Source: Pseudomonas azadiae
GTDB lineage: Bacteria; Pseudomonadota; Gammaproteobacteria; Pseudomonadales; Pseudomonadaceae
Length of the DNA: 64,000 bases
Direction: 5' to 3'
NCBI RefSeq assembly: GCF_019145355.1
Contig: NZ_JAHSTY010000002.1
Coordinates: forward strand, 1,860,001-1,924,000
This document shows positions 44,556 to 54,559 of this stretch, one piece after another. The position numbers were made by a program, and so were the translations under genes. Numbering within the stretch: the stretch's first letter is position 1; every line of letters begins with the position of its first letter. Below the pieces are notes generated by a model, which had not been told where the DNA came from, searched no databases, and saw only the letters and a list, made by a program, of their open reading frames with translations.

Positions 44556-46778
44556 ATGATGAATTGGCTGCAAAGTAGCAGCGACATGGCTGAGCGGGTG
44601 CGCCAGCATGACTGGGCGAATACGCCTCTGGGGCCGCTGGAGCAGTGGCCGGATGTGCTCAAGACCACAGCCGCGCTGTGCTTTGCCTCAAGTTTCCCCC
44701 AGGCCATCGTCTGGGGGCCGCAACTGATCACGCTCTACAACGACGCGTTCAGTCCGATCCTGGGTGACAAGCCCTATGCGTTGGGGCGTCCGTTCAGCAG
44801 AATCTGGAGCGAAGCCTGGGCCGAGATCGGGCCTATCGCCAACGCCGCGTTCGAAGGCCACGCCACCTATATCGAGAATTTCCCCCTGCTGATCGAGCGC
44901 GGCATGGGGCCCGAACAAGCGTATTTCACCTTCTGCTACAGCCCCATCCGCGACCCTCAGGGCAAGGTCGTGGGCATGCTCGACACCGTCACTGAAACCA
45001 CCGCCACCGTGTTCCTCAACCGCCGCCTGGCCGTGCTGGACGCCATCGGCAGCGCCGTGGCCAACGCCACCGATGCCGCCAGCATCATGTCCACCACCAC
45101 GCGCCTGCTGGCCGAGCACCTGAACGTGTCCAATTGCGCCTACGCCGACATGGACGCCGACGAAGACGGTTTTACCGTTCGCGGCAACTGGGCGGCGCCC
45201 GGCTCGCCGAGTGTTGTGGGCCGCTATAGCCTGGCAGCCTTCGGCGCCCGTGCGGTGCAGCAGTTGCGCGCGGGCGCGCCGCTGGTGGTGCAGGACAACC
45301 GCGTCGAATTCCCGCCCGAGCAGGCCGCCAGCTACCAGGCACTGGGGGCGCTGGCGACGGTGTGCTTCCCGCTGATCAAGGGTGGCCGCCTGACGGCCCT
45401 GATGTCGGTGCACCACAAAGCCGCCCGGGCCTGGTCGCCTTATGACCTGGCGCTGGTGGGCGAAGTCACTGAACGCTCCTGGGCCCATATCGAGCGAGTG
45501 CGTGCCGACGCCGCCGTGCGCGAAGGCCTCGCCGCCTTCACCGAACTGAATGCGACCCTGGAACAGCGGGTGCAGGAGCGCACCACCGCGCTCACCGAAG
45601 CCGAAGCCGCGTTGCGCCAGTCCCAGAAGCTTGAAGCCATTGGCCAATTGACCGGCGGCGTGGCCCATGACTTCAACAACCTGTTGACCATCATTCGTTC
45701 TTCGGTGGACTTCCTGCGCCAGCCGGGGCTTTCCGAGCAGCGGCGCCAACGGTATATGGGCGCCGTTTCCGACACCGTCGAGCGCGCCAGCAAACTCACC
45801 AGCCAACTGCTCGCCTTCGCCCGGCGCCAGCCGCTGAACCCGCAGATCTTCGACGCCGGCCAGCGGGTCCAGAACATCGGCGAGATGCTCGAAAGCGTCA
45901 CCGGCGCCCGCATCCATGTGCAGGTGCAACTGCCCGAGCACCCTTGCCATGTGCGCGTCGACGCCAGCCAGTTCGAGACCGCGCTGATCAATATTGCCCT
46001 GAACGCCCGGGATGCGATGGACGGCCAAGGCACCCTGACGTTGCGCGTCGACAAAGTTGAAGGGATGCCGCGCATCCGTGGCGATAAAGCGGCCCATCAA
46101 CCGTTTGTGAGCATCTCGCTCACCGATACCGGCAACGGTATCGCGGCTGATACCTTCGAGCGTATTTTCGAGCCGTTCTTCACCACCAAGGCGGTCGGCA
46201 AAGGCACCGGGTTGGGGTTGTCTCAGGTATTCGGGTTCGCCAAGCAGTCCGGTGGCAACGTTGATGTGGCCAGCCAGCCGGGCCAGGGCGCGGTATTTAC
46301 CCTGTACCTGCCCGAAGTGGCGCCGCAGGCAACGCAGCACCCGCACACCCAGGAAGACCCGCCAGCGATCCAGGACACGACGCAGCACCATGTGCTGATC
46401 GTGGAAGACAACCTGGAAGTGGGCCGCTTCGCCAACCAGATCCTGCAGGACCTGGGTTACCAGACCACGTGGGCCACGAATGCCGAACAGGCGCTCGCCC
46501 TGGCCGGTGCGGATGCCCTGGCGTTCGATGGGATTTTTTCCGATGTGGTGATGCCGGGCATGACCGGGGTGGCGATGGCCAAACTACTGCGTGAACGCCG
46601 TCCGGATTTGCCGGTGGTGCTCACTTCCGGCTACAGCGAAGAGCTGGCCGACAGCGGCTACGAAGGGTTCGAGTTTCTGCCCAAGCCCTACTCCGCCGAC
46701 CAAGTCGCACGGGCGCTGGCCAAGGCGATGCTCAAGGAACCCACACAGCCGAACCCTGTGGGAGCTGTCGAGCTTTAG
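44556..46778 (+). CDS. Hybrid sensor histidine kinase (PAS-GAF-HisKA-HATPase-REC)
   Basis: 740 residues. PAS-like domain (about 15-155) starting [20 protein letters not shown] domain (about 160-320), coiled coil (325-360), HisKA with phospho-His371 in [11 protein letters not shown], HATPase motifs [11 protein letters not shown] and [14 protein letters not shown], and a C-terminal receiver (about 615-730) with phospho-acceptor Asp in [13 protein letters not shown] and Lys in LPKPYS. No membrane segment, so it is a soluble sensor. The last eight codons and the TAG stop are provided by the first unit of the following repeat array. Signal and output unknown. Confidence 0.92.
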   Translation: MMNWLQSSSDMAERVRQHDWANTPLGPLEQWPDVLKTTAALCFASSFPQAIVWGPQLITLYNDAFSPILGDKPYALGRPFSRIWSEAWAEIGPIANAAFEGHATYIENFPLLIERGMGPEQAYFTFCYSPIRDPQGKVVGMLDTVTETTATVFLNRRLAVLDAIGSAVANATDAASIMSTTTRLLAEHLNVSNCAYADMDADEDGFTVRGNWAAPGSPSVVGRYSLAAFGARAVQQLRAGAPLVVQDNRVEFPPEQAASYQALGALATVCFPLIKGGRLTALMSVHHKAARAWSPYDLALVGEVTERSWAHIERVRADAAVREGLAAFTELNATLEQRVQERTTALTEAEAALRQSQKLEAIGQLTGGVAHDFNNLLTIIRSSVDFLRQPGLSEQRRQRYMGAVSDTVERASKLTSQLLAFARRQPLNPQIFDAGQRVQNIGEMLESVTGARIHVQVQLPEHPCHVRVDASQFETALINIALNARDAMDGQGTLTLRVDKVEGMPRIRGDKAAHQPFVSISLTDTGNGIAADTFERIFEPFFTTKAVGKGTGLGLSQVFGFAKQSGGNVDVASQPGQGAVFTLYLPEVAPQATQHPHTQEDPPAIQDTTQHHVLIVEDNLEVGRFANQILQDLGYQTTWATNAEQALALAGADALAFDGIFSDVVMPGMTGVAMAKLLRERRPDLPVVLTSGYSEELADSGYEGFEFLPKPYSADQVARALAKAMLKEPTQPNPVGAVEL

Positions 46779-47575
46779 CGAGGCAGGGATAGCGCAGTGT
46801 CAGGCGAATAAAATGCCAGCAATGCCGCCGCCTTCGCAGCCTCGCCGGGGCTCGACAGCTCCCACAGTTGAGCTGCGGCGCTGCTGAGAAAGCGCCCGCA
46901 GCCACACCGAAAATGCAACCCACACAGCCGATCCCTGTGGGAGCTCTCGAGCTCTAGCGAGGCTGCGATAGCGGACTGTCAGGCGAAGAAAATGCCAGCA
47001 GTTCCGCCGCCTTCGCAGCCTCGCCGGGGCTCGACAGCTCCCACAGTTGAGCCGAGGTGCTGCTGAGAAAGCGCCCGCAGCCACACCGCAATGCAACCCA
47101 CACAGCCGATCCCTGTGGGAGCTGTCGAGCTTTAGCGAGGCTGCGATAGCGCAGTGTCAGGCGAAGAAAATGCCAGCAGTTCCGCCGCCTTCGCAGCCTC
47201 GCTGGGGCTCGACAGCTCCCACAGTTGAGCTGCGGTGCTGCTGAGAAAGCGCCCGCAGCCACAACCGCAAATGCAACCCACACAGCCGATCCCTGTGGGA
47301 GCTGTCGAGCTTTAGCGAGGCAGCGATAGCGGACTGTCAGGCGAAGATAATGCCAGCAGTTCCGCCGCCTTCGCAGCCTCGCCGGGGCTCGACAGCTCCC
47401 ACAGTTGAGCTGCGGTGCTGCTGAAAATGGCGCCCAGGCGCTAAGCCGCAAATCCAAGCAACACAGCCGAACCCTGTGGGAGCTGTCGAGCTTTAGCGAG
47501 GCTGCGAAAGCGCGGTGTCAGGCGATGAAAATGCCAGCAATGCCGCCACCTTCGAAGCCTCTGGGCTCGACACGC
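46754..47575. repeat. Tandem array of inverted-repeat units, about 180 bp period, 4.5 copies
   Basis: CCCTGTGGGAGCT begins at 46754, 46933, 47111, 47291 and 47472 (steps of 179, 178, 180 and 181). Each unit has two opposite arms, CTGTGGGAGCTGTCGAGC and GCTCGACAGCTCCCACAG, about 112 bp apart end to end, with inner GCGAGGC/GCCTCGC pairing, then a linker of about 65 bp (ATGCAACCCACACAGCCGATC at its end). The fifth unit has lost its right arm. The stretch holds no gene; the ORFs in it are repeat by-products. Confidence 0.93.
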
Positions 47576-47605
47576 ATTAAAGCTCAGGGCGCCTTGGACT
47601 CAGCT

Positions 47606-48775
47606 CTACTCGGCCGCCACCGACACCTGATTGCGGCCCAGGGCCTTGGCGCGGTACAGCGCCTGGTCGGCGGTGTTCATCAGGCCGTGCAGGTCTTGAT
47701 CCTGGGCATCGGTGTGCGCCACGCCGAGGCTGGCGCTCAACCCATGCACCGGTTCGCAGGCGAGGCCGGCAATCGCCTTGACCAGTTGTTCGGCAATCGC
47801 CCGCGCGGTTTCCAGTGAGGTATTGGGCAGCAACACCGCAAACTCTTCGCCGCCCAGCCGGCCGTAGACATCGGCCTGGCGGAACGAGGCCGTGATCACC
47901 CCGCCGATCTGGCGCAGTACCTGGTCCCCGGCCTGATGGCCATAGGTGTCGTTGATTGCCTTGAAGTGATCCATGTCCAGCATCAGTGCGCACAACGGTT
48001 GCTGGTGGTGACGGCAGCGGTCGTACAGCACCTGGGCATGCTCGAAAAATGCGCGACGATTCATCAGGCCGGTGAGCTCATCGGTCTGTGCGGCGCGCGT
48101 GGAAATGGTATGCGCACGCTCCATTTGCCGGGTCAGGCGAAACGCCTTCTCCAACGCATCGGACAGCTTGTGCGTGGCACTGAACACGAAGGTCGAAAAC
48201 ACCAGCACCGCAACCGCCAGGCCGACTTGCATCGATGAGGGCTGAAGCAATAACCACAAAGTGCACGGCAACAGCACCAGGCCCATGGAGGTCAGCGTCA
48301 TATAGCGATACGCCGAGTAGCACGAGACCGCGGCGACCGACATGCCCACGGTAAACAGCATGACCAGCGCCTGGGACAAGCGGTCGTCGGTGGGCATCAC
48401 CGCCAGGGCGCCGAGGCCCCAGATGCCGGCCGAGAGCATCAGCGTGGTCCAGTAGCGACGCTCCCAACGCCTTGGCGTGCGCTCGGCCTCGGGGCAGCGG
48501 AACCACTCCACGAACATCTTCACGCGCAACAGTGATGACCCTGCCAGTACCAGCAGCCAGACCAGGATGACCTGGCGGTCAAAGCGGTCCCAGCACAACC
48601 AGCACAGCATCACCGCGGCGATGTAGCTGCCGAAAATGGCGGCGAAAGACTGCCGGAACAGCTGGTGCAAACGGTCAGTTCGCACCTGCTCCTCGATAAA
48701 GCAATCCTGATCCTGCCCACGCCCAAGGCCACTCATGAGATCCGCCTGATCCGACTGCCACGACAAAGGCGCCAT
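47606..48775 (-). CDS. Membrane-bound GGDEF diguanylate cyclase
   Basis: 389 residues from ATG 48775 (CAGGG upstream); MSGLG at 48736 is an alternative. Five to six membrane helices (about 42-205) precede the GGDEF domain (about 230-389). The active site is GRLGGEEFAVLLP, and the inhibitory site RQAD lies five residues before it, so both synthesis of c-di-GMP and product feedback are expected. DELTGLMNRRAF starts the domain. Periplasmic or membrane signal unknown. Confidence 0.92.
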   Translation of the reverse strand: MAPLSWQSDQADLMSGLGRGQDQDCFIEEQVRTDRLHQLFRQSFAAIFGSYIAAVMLCWLCWDRFDRQVILVWLLVLAGSSLLRVKMFVEWFRCPEAERTPRRWERRYWTTLMLSAGIWGLGALAVMPTDDRLSQALVMLFTVGMSVAAVSCYSAYRYMTLTSMGLVLLPCTLWLLLQPSSMQVGLAVAVLVFSTFVFSATHKLSDALEKAFRLTRQMERAHTISTRAAQTDELTGLMNRRAFFEHAQVLYDRCRHHQQPLCALMLDMDHFKAINDTYGHQAGDQVLRQIGGVITASFRQADVYGRLGGEEFAVLLPNTSLETARAIAEQLVKAIAGLACEPVHGLSASLGVAHTDAQDQDLHGLMNTADQALYRAKALGRNQVSVAAE

Positions 48776-48826
48776 TGTGGCACCCTGCCAGTAGCGCGGA
48801 CAACAGAATCCAGCGCGGTAGAGCCT

Positions 48827-51064
48827 TTAGAGCGGTTCCGGCCGTAGAATCAGCACCCCAAGCGGCGGCACGTTCAACGACAGCGACACCGGTTGCCCAT
48901 GGCGTGGCTCATCCAGGGTAAACACTTCGCCGCCATTGCCGTAATTGGAACCCGCATACATCTCGGCATCACTGTTGATGACTTCGCTCCAGCGCCCGGC
49001 GAAAGGCACGCCGACCGTATAGGCCTCACGCGGCACCGGGGTGAAGTTGGCCACCACCAGCACCGGCTTGCCATCCTTGCTCCAGCGCAGCCAGGCATAC
49101 ACGCTGTTGACCGCGTCGTCGCCGATCAGCCACTGGAAGCCCTGCGGCGCGTCATCCTGCTCATGCAACGCAGGTTCCTCGCGGTACAGGCGGTTCAAGT
49201 CGCCCACCAGCTTTTGCACCCCCTGGTGCTCCTGATACTGCAGCAGGTACCAGTCCAACTGCTGGTCGTGGTTCCACTCGCGCCATTGGCCGAATTCGCA
49301 GCCCATGAACAGCAGCTTCTTGCCGGGGTGCATCCACATGAACGCCAGGTAGGCGCGCAGGTTGGCAAACTTCTGCCAGCGGTCGCCCGGCATCTTGTCG
49401 ATCAGCGAATGCTTGCCGTGCACCACTTCGTCGTGGGAGATCGGCAAGATGAAACGCTCGGACCAGGCATACACCAGGCCGAAGCTCAACTCGTTGTGAT
49501 GGTGGGCGCGGTACACCGGGTCCTGCTGGATGTAGTGCAGGGAATCGTGCATCCAGCCCATGTTCCACTTGTAATTGAAGCCCAGGCCGCCCTGTTGCGT
49601 CGGCTGGCTCACACCCGGCCAGGCGGTGGATTCCTCGGCGATCACCAGCGCGCCGGGCGCCTCCAGGGCCACCACGTCGTTCAAGTGGCGCAGGAACTCA
49701 ATGGCTTCAAGGTTCTCGCGGCCGCCGTGGCGGTTAGGCACCCATTCCCCGGCCTTGCGTGAATAATCGCGATAAAGCATCGACGCCACGGCGTCCACGC
49801 GCAGCCCGTCGATGTGGAAGTGCTTGAGCCAGTGCAGGGCCGAAGCCAGCATGTAGCCATGCACTTCGGTGCGGCCCAGGTTGTAGATCAGCGTGTCCCA
49901 GTCCTGATGGAAGCCTTCCAACGGGTTGGCATATTCATACAGCGCGGTGCCGTCGAACTGCGCCAGGCCGTGGGTATCGGTGGGGAAATGCGCCGGCACC
50001 CAGTCAAGGATCACGCCGATGTCGGCCTGGTGCAGGGCATTGATGAAATACGCGAAATCTTCCGGCGAACCGAACCGCGCCGTGGGCGCGAATTGCGACA
50101 GCGCCTGGTAGCCCCAGGAACCGCCGAACGGGTGCTCCATGATCGGCATCAGCTCGACGTGGGTGAAACCCAGTTGCTGCACATAGGGCACCAGGCGTTC
50201 GGCCAGTTCGCGCCAGTTGTATTGCCGCGCCACCTCGCCCGCTTCGTCCAGCTCGCACTGCCAGGACCCCACGTGCAGCTCGTAGATCGACAGCGGCGCC
50301 GTGCTTTTTTGCTTTTCAACCCGTGCCTGCATCCATTCATGGTCTTGCCAGTCCACCTGCAGAGGCGCGGCGACCTTGGACGCAGTGTCCGGCGGCATCT
50401 GGGTGGCGAGCGCCATCGGATCGGCCTTGAGCGGCAGGATCCCATGGGCACCCAAAATCTCGTACTTGTAGGCCGCGCCCGGTTGCAGGCGTGGGATAAA
50501 GATCTCCCAGACGCCGGAAGGATGACGCAGGCGCATCGGATGCCGACGGCCGTCCCAGACATTGAAGTCGCCCACCACCGACACGCGCCGCGCATTCGGC
50601 GCCCATACGGCGAAACGTACGCCCTGCACGCCGTCGACACTGGTCACTTGGGCGCCCAGGCAACTGCTGAGGTCGCGGTGATTGCCTTCGGCGAACAGGT
50701 ACAGGTCCATCTCACCCAGTAACAGTTGAGTGAAGCTGTAAGGGTCTTCGGTGATCTGCTCGCCCCCGGCCCACTGGATTTTCAGCAGGTACGGCTGGCG
50801 GCTCGAGAAGTGTCCGACGAACAACCCCGGCACCTGGCTCGCGTCCAGGCTGCCGATCTGCTCGCCGCTGTCACGCGCCAGCACCTGGACGCTCAAGGCC
50901 TCCGGCAGGAACGCGCGGATGAATTGGCCGCCGTGTTCATCATCGTGCGGCCCGAGGATCGAGAATGGGTCGTGGTGTTCGGCGCGTACCAGCGCTTCGA
51001 CGTCCTTGGACGCCGGCAATGCTGTCAACTTCGGTTGCAGCGGTTCTTTATGTGTAAAGCTCAT
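48827..51064 (-). CDS. glgB: 1,4-alpha-glucan branching enzyme
   Basis: 745 residues from ATG 51064 (GGGGA upstream; the ATG overlaps the treS stop as ATGA). Introduces alpha-1,6 branches. N-terminal CBM48-like modules (about 25-230), GH13 barrel with nucleophile Asp in [15 protein letters not shown], acid/base Glu in [12 protein letters not shown] and a third Asp in [11 protein letters not shown]-terminal beta domain. Last gene of the glgE-treS-glgB cluster, supplying branching of the GlgE-made glucan. Confidence 0.96.
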   Translation of the reverse strand: MSFTHKEPLQPKLTALPASKDVEALVRAEHHDPFSILGPHDDEHGGQFIRAFLPEALSVQVLARDSGEQIGSLDASQVPGLFVGHFSSRQPYLLKIQWAGGEQITEDPYSFTQLLLGEMDLYLFAEGNHRDLSSCLGAQVTSVDGVQGVRFAVWAPNARRVSVVGDFNVWDGRRHPMRLRHPSGVWEIFIPRLQPGAAYKYEILGAHGILPLKADPMALATQMPPDTASKVAAPLQVDWQDHEWMQARVEKQKSTAPLSIYELHVGSWQCELDEAGEVARQYNWRELAERLVPYVQQLGFTHVELMPIMEHPFGGSWGYQALSQFAPTARFGSPEDFAYFINALHQADIGVILDWVPAHFPTDTHGLAQFDGTALYEYANPLEGFHQDWDTLIYNLGRTEVHGYMLASALHWLKHFHIDGLRVDAVASMLYRDYSRKAGEWVPNRHGGRENLEAIEFLRHLNDVVALEAPGALVIAEESTAWPGVSQPTQQGGLGFNYKWNMGWMHDSLHYIQQDPVYRAHHHNELSFGLVYAWSERFILPISHDEVVHGKHSLIDKMPGDRWQKFANLRAYLAFMWMHPGKKLLFMGCEFGQWREWNHDQQLDWYLLQYQEHQGVQKLVGDLNRLYREEPALHEQDDAPQGFQWLIGDDAVNSVYAWLRWSKDGKPVLVVANFTPVPREAYTVGVPFAGRWSEVINSDAEMYAGSNYGNGGEVFTLDEPRHGQPVSLSLNVPPLGVLILRPEPL

Positions 51065-54000
51065 GACGTTTCCCCACCGCGTACAGTTTTCGATATAGGT
51101 GCAAGCCCGCACAACAGTCCGTGCAACCCTTGCAGGGGCACCGGCAACCAGGTCGGGCGGTTTTCCGCTTCGTAGGCCACTTCATACGCGGCCTTCTCCA
51201 GGCTGAACAAGGTCAGCGCCGCGTCCTGGCCGTTGGCATCCTGCCAGTCATGCGCCAGTGTAGCCGTAGCCGCCTGATAAGCCTGGATAAAGGCCTGGCG
51301 TGCTTCCTTCAGGTAGCGGTCGGTGACGCGTCGGCGCGCCTGGTCCGCTTCGGGCGAGTGGTCCACGCCTTGTACGTTCAGGGCCATGGCCGCCGCGTAA
51401 TCAAACGAACGCAGCACACCGCTCACGTCTTTGTACGGGCTGTGCTTGCCACGTCGCTCGTGCAGTGGCCGCGCCGGCTCACCCTCAAAGTCGATCAGGT
51501 AGGCATCGCCCTTCACTACCAATACCTGGCCCAGGTGCAAATCGCCGTGGACGCGGATGCGCAGCCCGCCTGCGGTAGCTTTGGCCAACGCCTGGACATG
51601 CCCGGCAATCGCCTTTTTCTGCGCCAGTAAGTCACTGACCAACGCTTGATCGGCTGCGTTCAATTGCGCTTGGTTAAGTTTGAGCAGTTGCAACGCCCGG
51701 TCGAGCTGAGCGCCGACATCCTTGGCCCACGCCTGGGTGTCCTTGGCGCTGGTGACTTCGGGTTTGAAGTCCGCATTGGTGGTCTGTGCACCGAGCACCA
51801 GGTGCATTTCGCCCAGGCGCTGGCCGAGCAACCCGGCGAAATCCTTCAGTTCGCCCAAGGCGTTGTAGTGCTGCTCCTGCTCGGAAAGTGCCTCAGCCAA
51901 TTCGTCGCGGATGGCGCGTTCCAGGTTGTTCTGGGTCCAGCTCCAGGCGTCGCCCTGATTGCTCAGGTAACCCTGGGCGATCATCAGCAGGTTGTCCTGG
52001 CCTTCGGCGTCGCGGCGAACCACAGCCCCCATCAACGGCGAAATGTTCGGGTAATCGGCGTCGGTCAGGTAGGCGCTCATTTCCAGCTCCGGGTGCACGC
52101 CGGCGCTGACTTTACGGATCAACTTGAGCACCAGGCTCTCGCCCACGACCACCGAGCTGTTGGACTGTTCGGCGGACAGGTAGCGCACCGCAAAGTCGTC
52201 CTTCAATTGCAGGTCGGTCAGGTGCGAGGTGGCTTCAAAGCGCAGATCACCGTCAGTGGAGGTGAGCACAGTGCCCGCGAGCAGGCCCTGGATCACCGAG
52301 CGGATAAACGGCTCAAGGCTGAACGCATCGGTGACCAGGCCCACTTCCCGTGCTCGGCGCACCCGGGCCATGGCCAGTTGTTGCGGCAATGCGCTGGTGA
52401 ACTGATCTTCGGCAAGGAAGCCAAACGGCAATTGATAACGGCTGACCTGGCCACCCGCGGTGACCGCCAGCTCGCTGAGCAATACCGGGTGCTGGGCGTC
52501 GCCAAAGCGCACGCCGTAAGCGATATGTACGCTGTCGATCGCCGTATCCTTGCCCGCGAACCAGCGCCGATTGGGCAGCCAGGTGGGCAATGTGGTCGAC
52601 TCCAGGGTGGTGCGGCACGGCTCGTCCAGCAACTCTTCCAGGCGCTTTTTCAGCACCAGAGTGGTGAAGTCGGGCATGCCTTGAACAGGTTCCACGTGCC
52701 AGCTGGGCATTTGATTCTCCGCCGCCAATACAAACCAGTAAAAGCCATAGGGCGCCAGGGTCAGCAGGAAACTCAACTGACCGATCGGGGGGAAGGCGTT
52801 GCCCCCCAGCATCTCCACCGGCACCATGCCGGCGAACGCCGACAGGTCCAGCTCGGCCGCCTGGGCACTGCGTGACACGTTGGCCACGCACAGGATGATT
52901 TCAGTGTGGCCATCCGGCGCGGTGTACTCGCGGGTATACGCCAGGATGCGTCGGTTGCTCGGCGAGAGCATTTTCAGGCTGCCGCGGCCAAATGCCTTGG
53001 ACTGCTTGCGCACCGCCAACATGCGGCGCGTCCAGTTGAGCAGCGAATGCGGGTCCTGGGTCTGGGTCTCGACGTTGACCGACAGGTAGCCGTACAACGG
53101 GTCCATGATCGGCGGCAGCACCAGGCTGGCCGGGTCGGCGCGCGAGAAGCCGCCGTTGCGGTCGATGGACCACTGCATCGGCGTGCGCACGCCATCGCGG
53201 TCGCCAAGGTAGATGTTATCGCCCATGCCGATTTCATCGCCGTAGTACAGGGTCGGCGTGCCCGGCATCGACAGCAGCAGGCTGTTGAGCAATTCGACAC
53301 GGCGACGGTCACGCTCCATCAACGGCGCCAGGCGCCGGCGGATGCCCAGGTTGATGCGCGCGCGGCGGTCGGCGGCGTAGTAGTTCCACAGGTAATCACG
53401 TTCTTTGTCGGTGACCATTTCCAGGGTCAGTTCATCGTGGTTGCGCAGGAAGATCGCCCACTGGCAATTGGCGGGAATCTCCGGGGTCTGGCGCAGGATG
53501 TCGGTGATCGGGAAGCGGTCTTCCTGGGCCAGCGCCATGTACATGCGCGGCATCAGCGGGAAGTGGAACGCCATGTGGCATTCGTCGCCGTCGTCGCCCT
53601 TTTTGTCACCGAAGTACATCTGGGTGTCTTCCGGCCACTGGTTGGCTTCGGCCAGCAACATGCGGTCCGGGTAGTTGGCGTCGATCTCGGCGCGGATTTG
53701 CTTGAGTACGTCGTGGGTTTCGGCAAGGTTTTCGTTGTTGGTGCCGTCGCGTTCGATCAGGTAGGGGATGGCATCCAGGCGCAGGCCGTCGATGCCCATG
53801 TCCAACCAATAGCGCATCACGCTGAGCACCGCCTTCATCACCTGCGGATTGTCAAAGTTGAGGTCGGGCTGGTGCGAGTAGAAACGGTGCCAGAAGTATT
53901 GGCCGGCAACCGGGTCCCAGGTCCAGTTGGACTTCTCGGTGTCGAGAAAGATGATGCGGGTGCCGTCGTATTTCTGGTCGTCATCCGACCACACATAGAA

Positions 54001-54408
54001 ATCCCGCGCCGCCGAGCCGGGCTTGGCCTTGCGCGCACGCTGGAACCAGGGATGCTGGTCGGAGGTGTGGTTGATGACCAGTTCGGTGATCACGCGCAGA
54101 CCGCGCCTATGTGCTTCGGCGATAAAACGCTTGGCGTCGGCCATGGTCCCGTAGTCGCTGTGCACGCCCCGGTATTCGGCGATGTCATAGCCATCGTCGC
54201 GGCGTGGCGAGGGATAGAACGGCAAGAGCCAGATGGTGTTCACGCCCAGGTCGGCGATGTAGTCGAGCTTGGCGATCAGGCCGGGAAAGTCACCGATACC
54301 GTCGTTGTTGGAGTCGAAATAGGATTTGACGTGAACCTGGTAGATCACCGCGTCCTTGTACCAGAGCGGGTCTTTGATAAAGGTGGCAGCGTTAGGCTTC
54401 TTAGCCAT
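51061..54408 (-). CDS. treS: Trehalose synthase/maltokinase fusion (TreS-Mak)
   Basis: 1115 residues from ATG 54408 (AGGAG seven bases upstream). N-terminal GH13 trehalose synthase (about 15-560) interconverts trehalose and maltose: nucleophile Asp in [10 protein letters not shown], Glu in [11 protein letters not shown], Asp in [12 protein letters not shown]. The C-terminal half (about 650-1110) is a maltokinase (Pep2) with [10 protein letters not shown] (catalytic Asp) and [10 protein letters not shown] (metal site), making maltose-1-phosphate for GlgE. Fusion of the two activities is common in pseudomonads. Stop overlaps the glgB start. Confidence 0.95.
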   Translation of the reverse strand: MAKKPNAATFIKDPLWYKDAVIYQVHVKSYFDSNNDGIGDFPGLIAKLDYIADLGVNTIWLLPFYPSPRRDDGYDIAEYRGVHSDYGTMADAKRFIAEAHRRGLRVITELVINHTSDQHPWFQRARKAKPGSAARDFYVWSDDDQKYDGTRIIFLDTEKSNWTWDPVAGQYFWHRFYSHQPDLNFDNPQVMKAVLSVMRYWLDMGIDGLRLDAIPYLIERDGTNNENLAETHDVLKQIRAEIDANYPDRMLLAEANQWPEDTQMYFGDKKGDDGDECHMAFHFPLMPRMYMALAQEDRFPITDILRQTPEIPANCQWAIFLRNHDELTLEMVTDKERDYLWNYYAADRRARINLGIRRRLAPLMERDRRRVELLNSLLLSMPGTPTLYYGDEIGMGDNIYLGDRDGVRTPMQWSIDRNGGFSRADPASLVLPPIMDPLYGYLSVNVETQTQDPHSLLNWTRRMLAVRKQSKAFGRGSLKMLSPSNRRILAYTREYTAPDGHTEIILCVANVSRSAQAAELDLSAFAGMVPVEMLGGNAFPPIGQLSFLLTLAPYGFYWFVLAAENQMPSWHVEPVQGMPDFTTLVLKKRLEELLDEPCRTTLESTTLPTWLPNRRWFAGKDTAIDSVHIAYGVRFGDAQHPVLLSELAVTAGGQVSRYQLPFGFLAEDQFTSALPQQLAMARVRRAREVGLVTDAFSLEPFIRSVIQGLLAGTVLTSTDGDLRFEATSHLTDLQLKDDFAVRYLSAEQSNSSVVVGESLVLKLIRKVSAGVHPELEMSAYLTDADYPNISPLMGAVVRRDAEGQDNLLMIAQGYLSNQGDAWSWTQNNLERAIRDELAEALSEQEQHYNALGELKDFAGLLGQRLGEMHLVLGAQTTNADFKPEVTSAKDTQAWAKDVGAQLDRALQLLKLNQAQLNAADQALVSDLLAQKKAIAGHVQALAKATAGGLRIRVHGDLHLGQVLVVKGDAYLIDFEGEPARPLHERRGKHSPYKDVSGVLRSFDYAAAMALNVQGVDHSPEADQARRRVTDRYLKEARQAFIQAYQAATATLAHDWQDANGQDAALTLFSLEKAAYEVAYEAENRPTWLPVPLQGLHGLLCGLAPISKTVRGGETS

Positions 54409-54451
54409 TGGAAAACTCCTGGAATACTGGAACTGAAGAAACACGGTCAAT

Positions 54452-54539
54452 GTGGGAGCGGGCTTGCTCGCGAAAGCGGTGTGCCAGCCAGCGAATTCAT
54501 TGATTGATTCACCGCCTTCGCGAGCAAGCCCGCTCCCAC
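54452..54539. repeat. REP/BIME palindrome, GTGGGAGCGGGCTTGCTCGC variant
   Basis: GTGGGAGCGGGCTTGCTCGC with its complement around a centre of about 45 bp. It lies inside the glgE-treS intergenic space, so it could lower or buffer readthrough within the operon. Confidence 0.92.
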
Positions 54540-54559
54540 AGTTTTGATCTCCAGTGAGC

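Noticed and set aside
44688-46391. 567-codon open frame antisense to the hybrid kinase gene
   Set aside because: Shadow of codon bias; the sense strand has all kinase motifs.
46800-47457. Open frames (98 and 167 codons) inside the repeat array
   Set aside because: Their sequence repeats exactly with the array period (LRLTVRYRSLA, PQGSAVW), so they result from the repeat, not from selection for a protein.
46754-47575. Possible CRISPR array
   Set aside because: Period is about 180 bp with near-identical whole units and no unique spacers or cas genes.
52906-54507. 533-codon open frame antisense to treS
   Set aside because: Shadow frame; Val/His/Gln-rich with no recognisable fold, and it runs through the REP at 54452.
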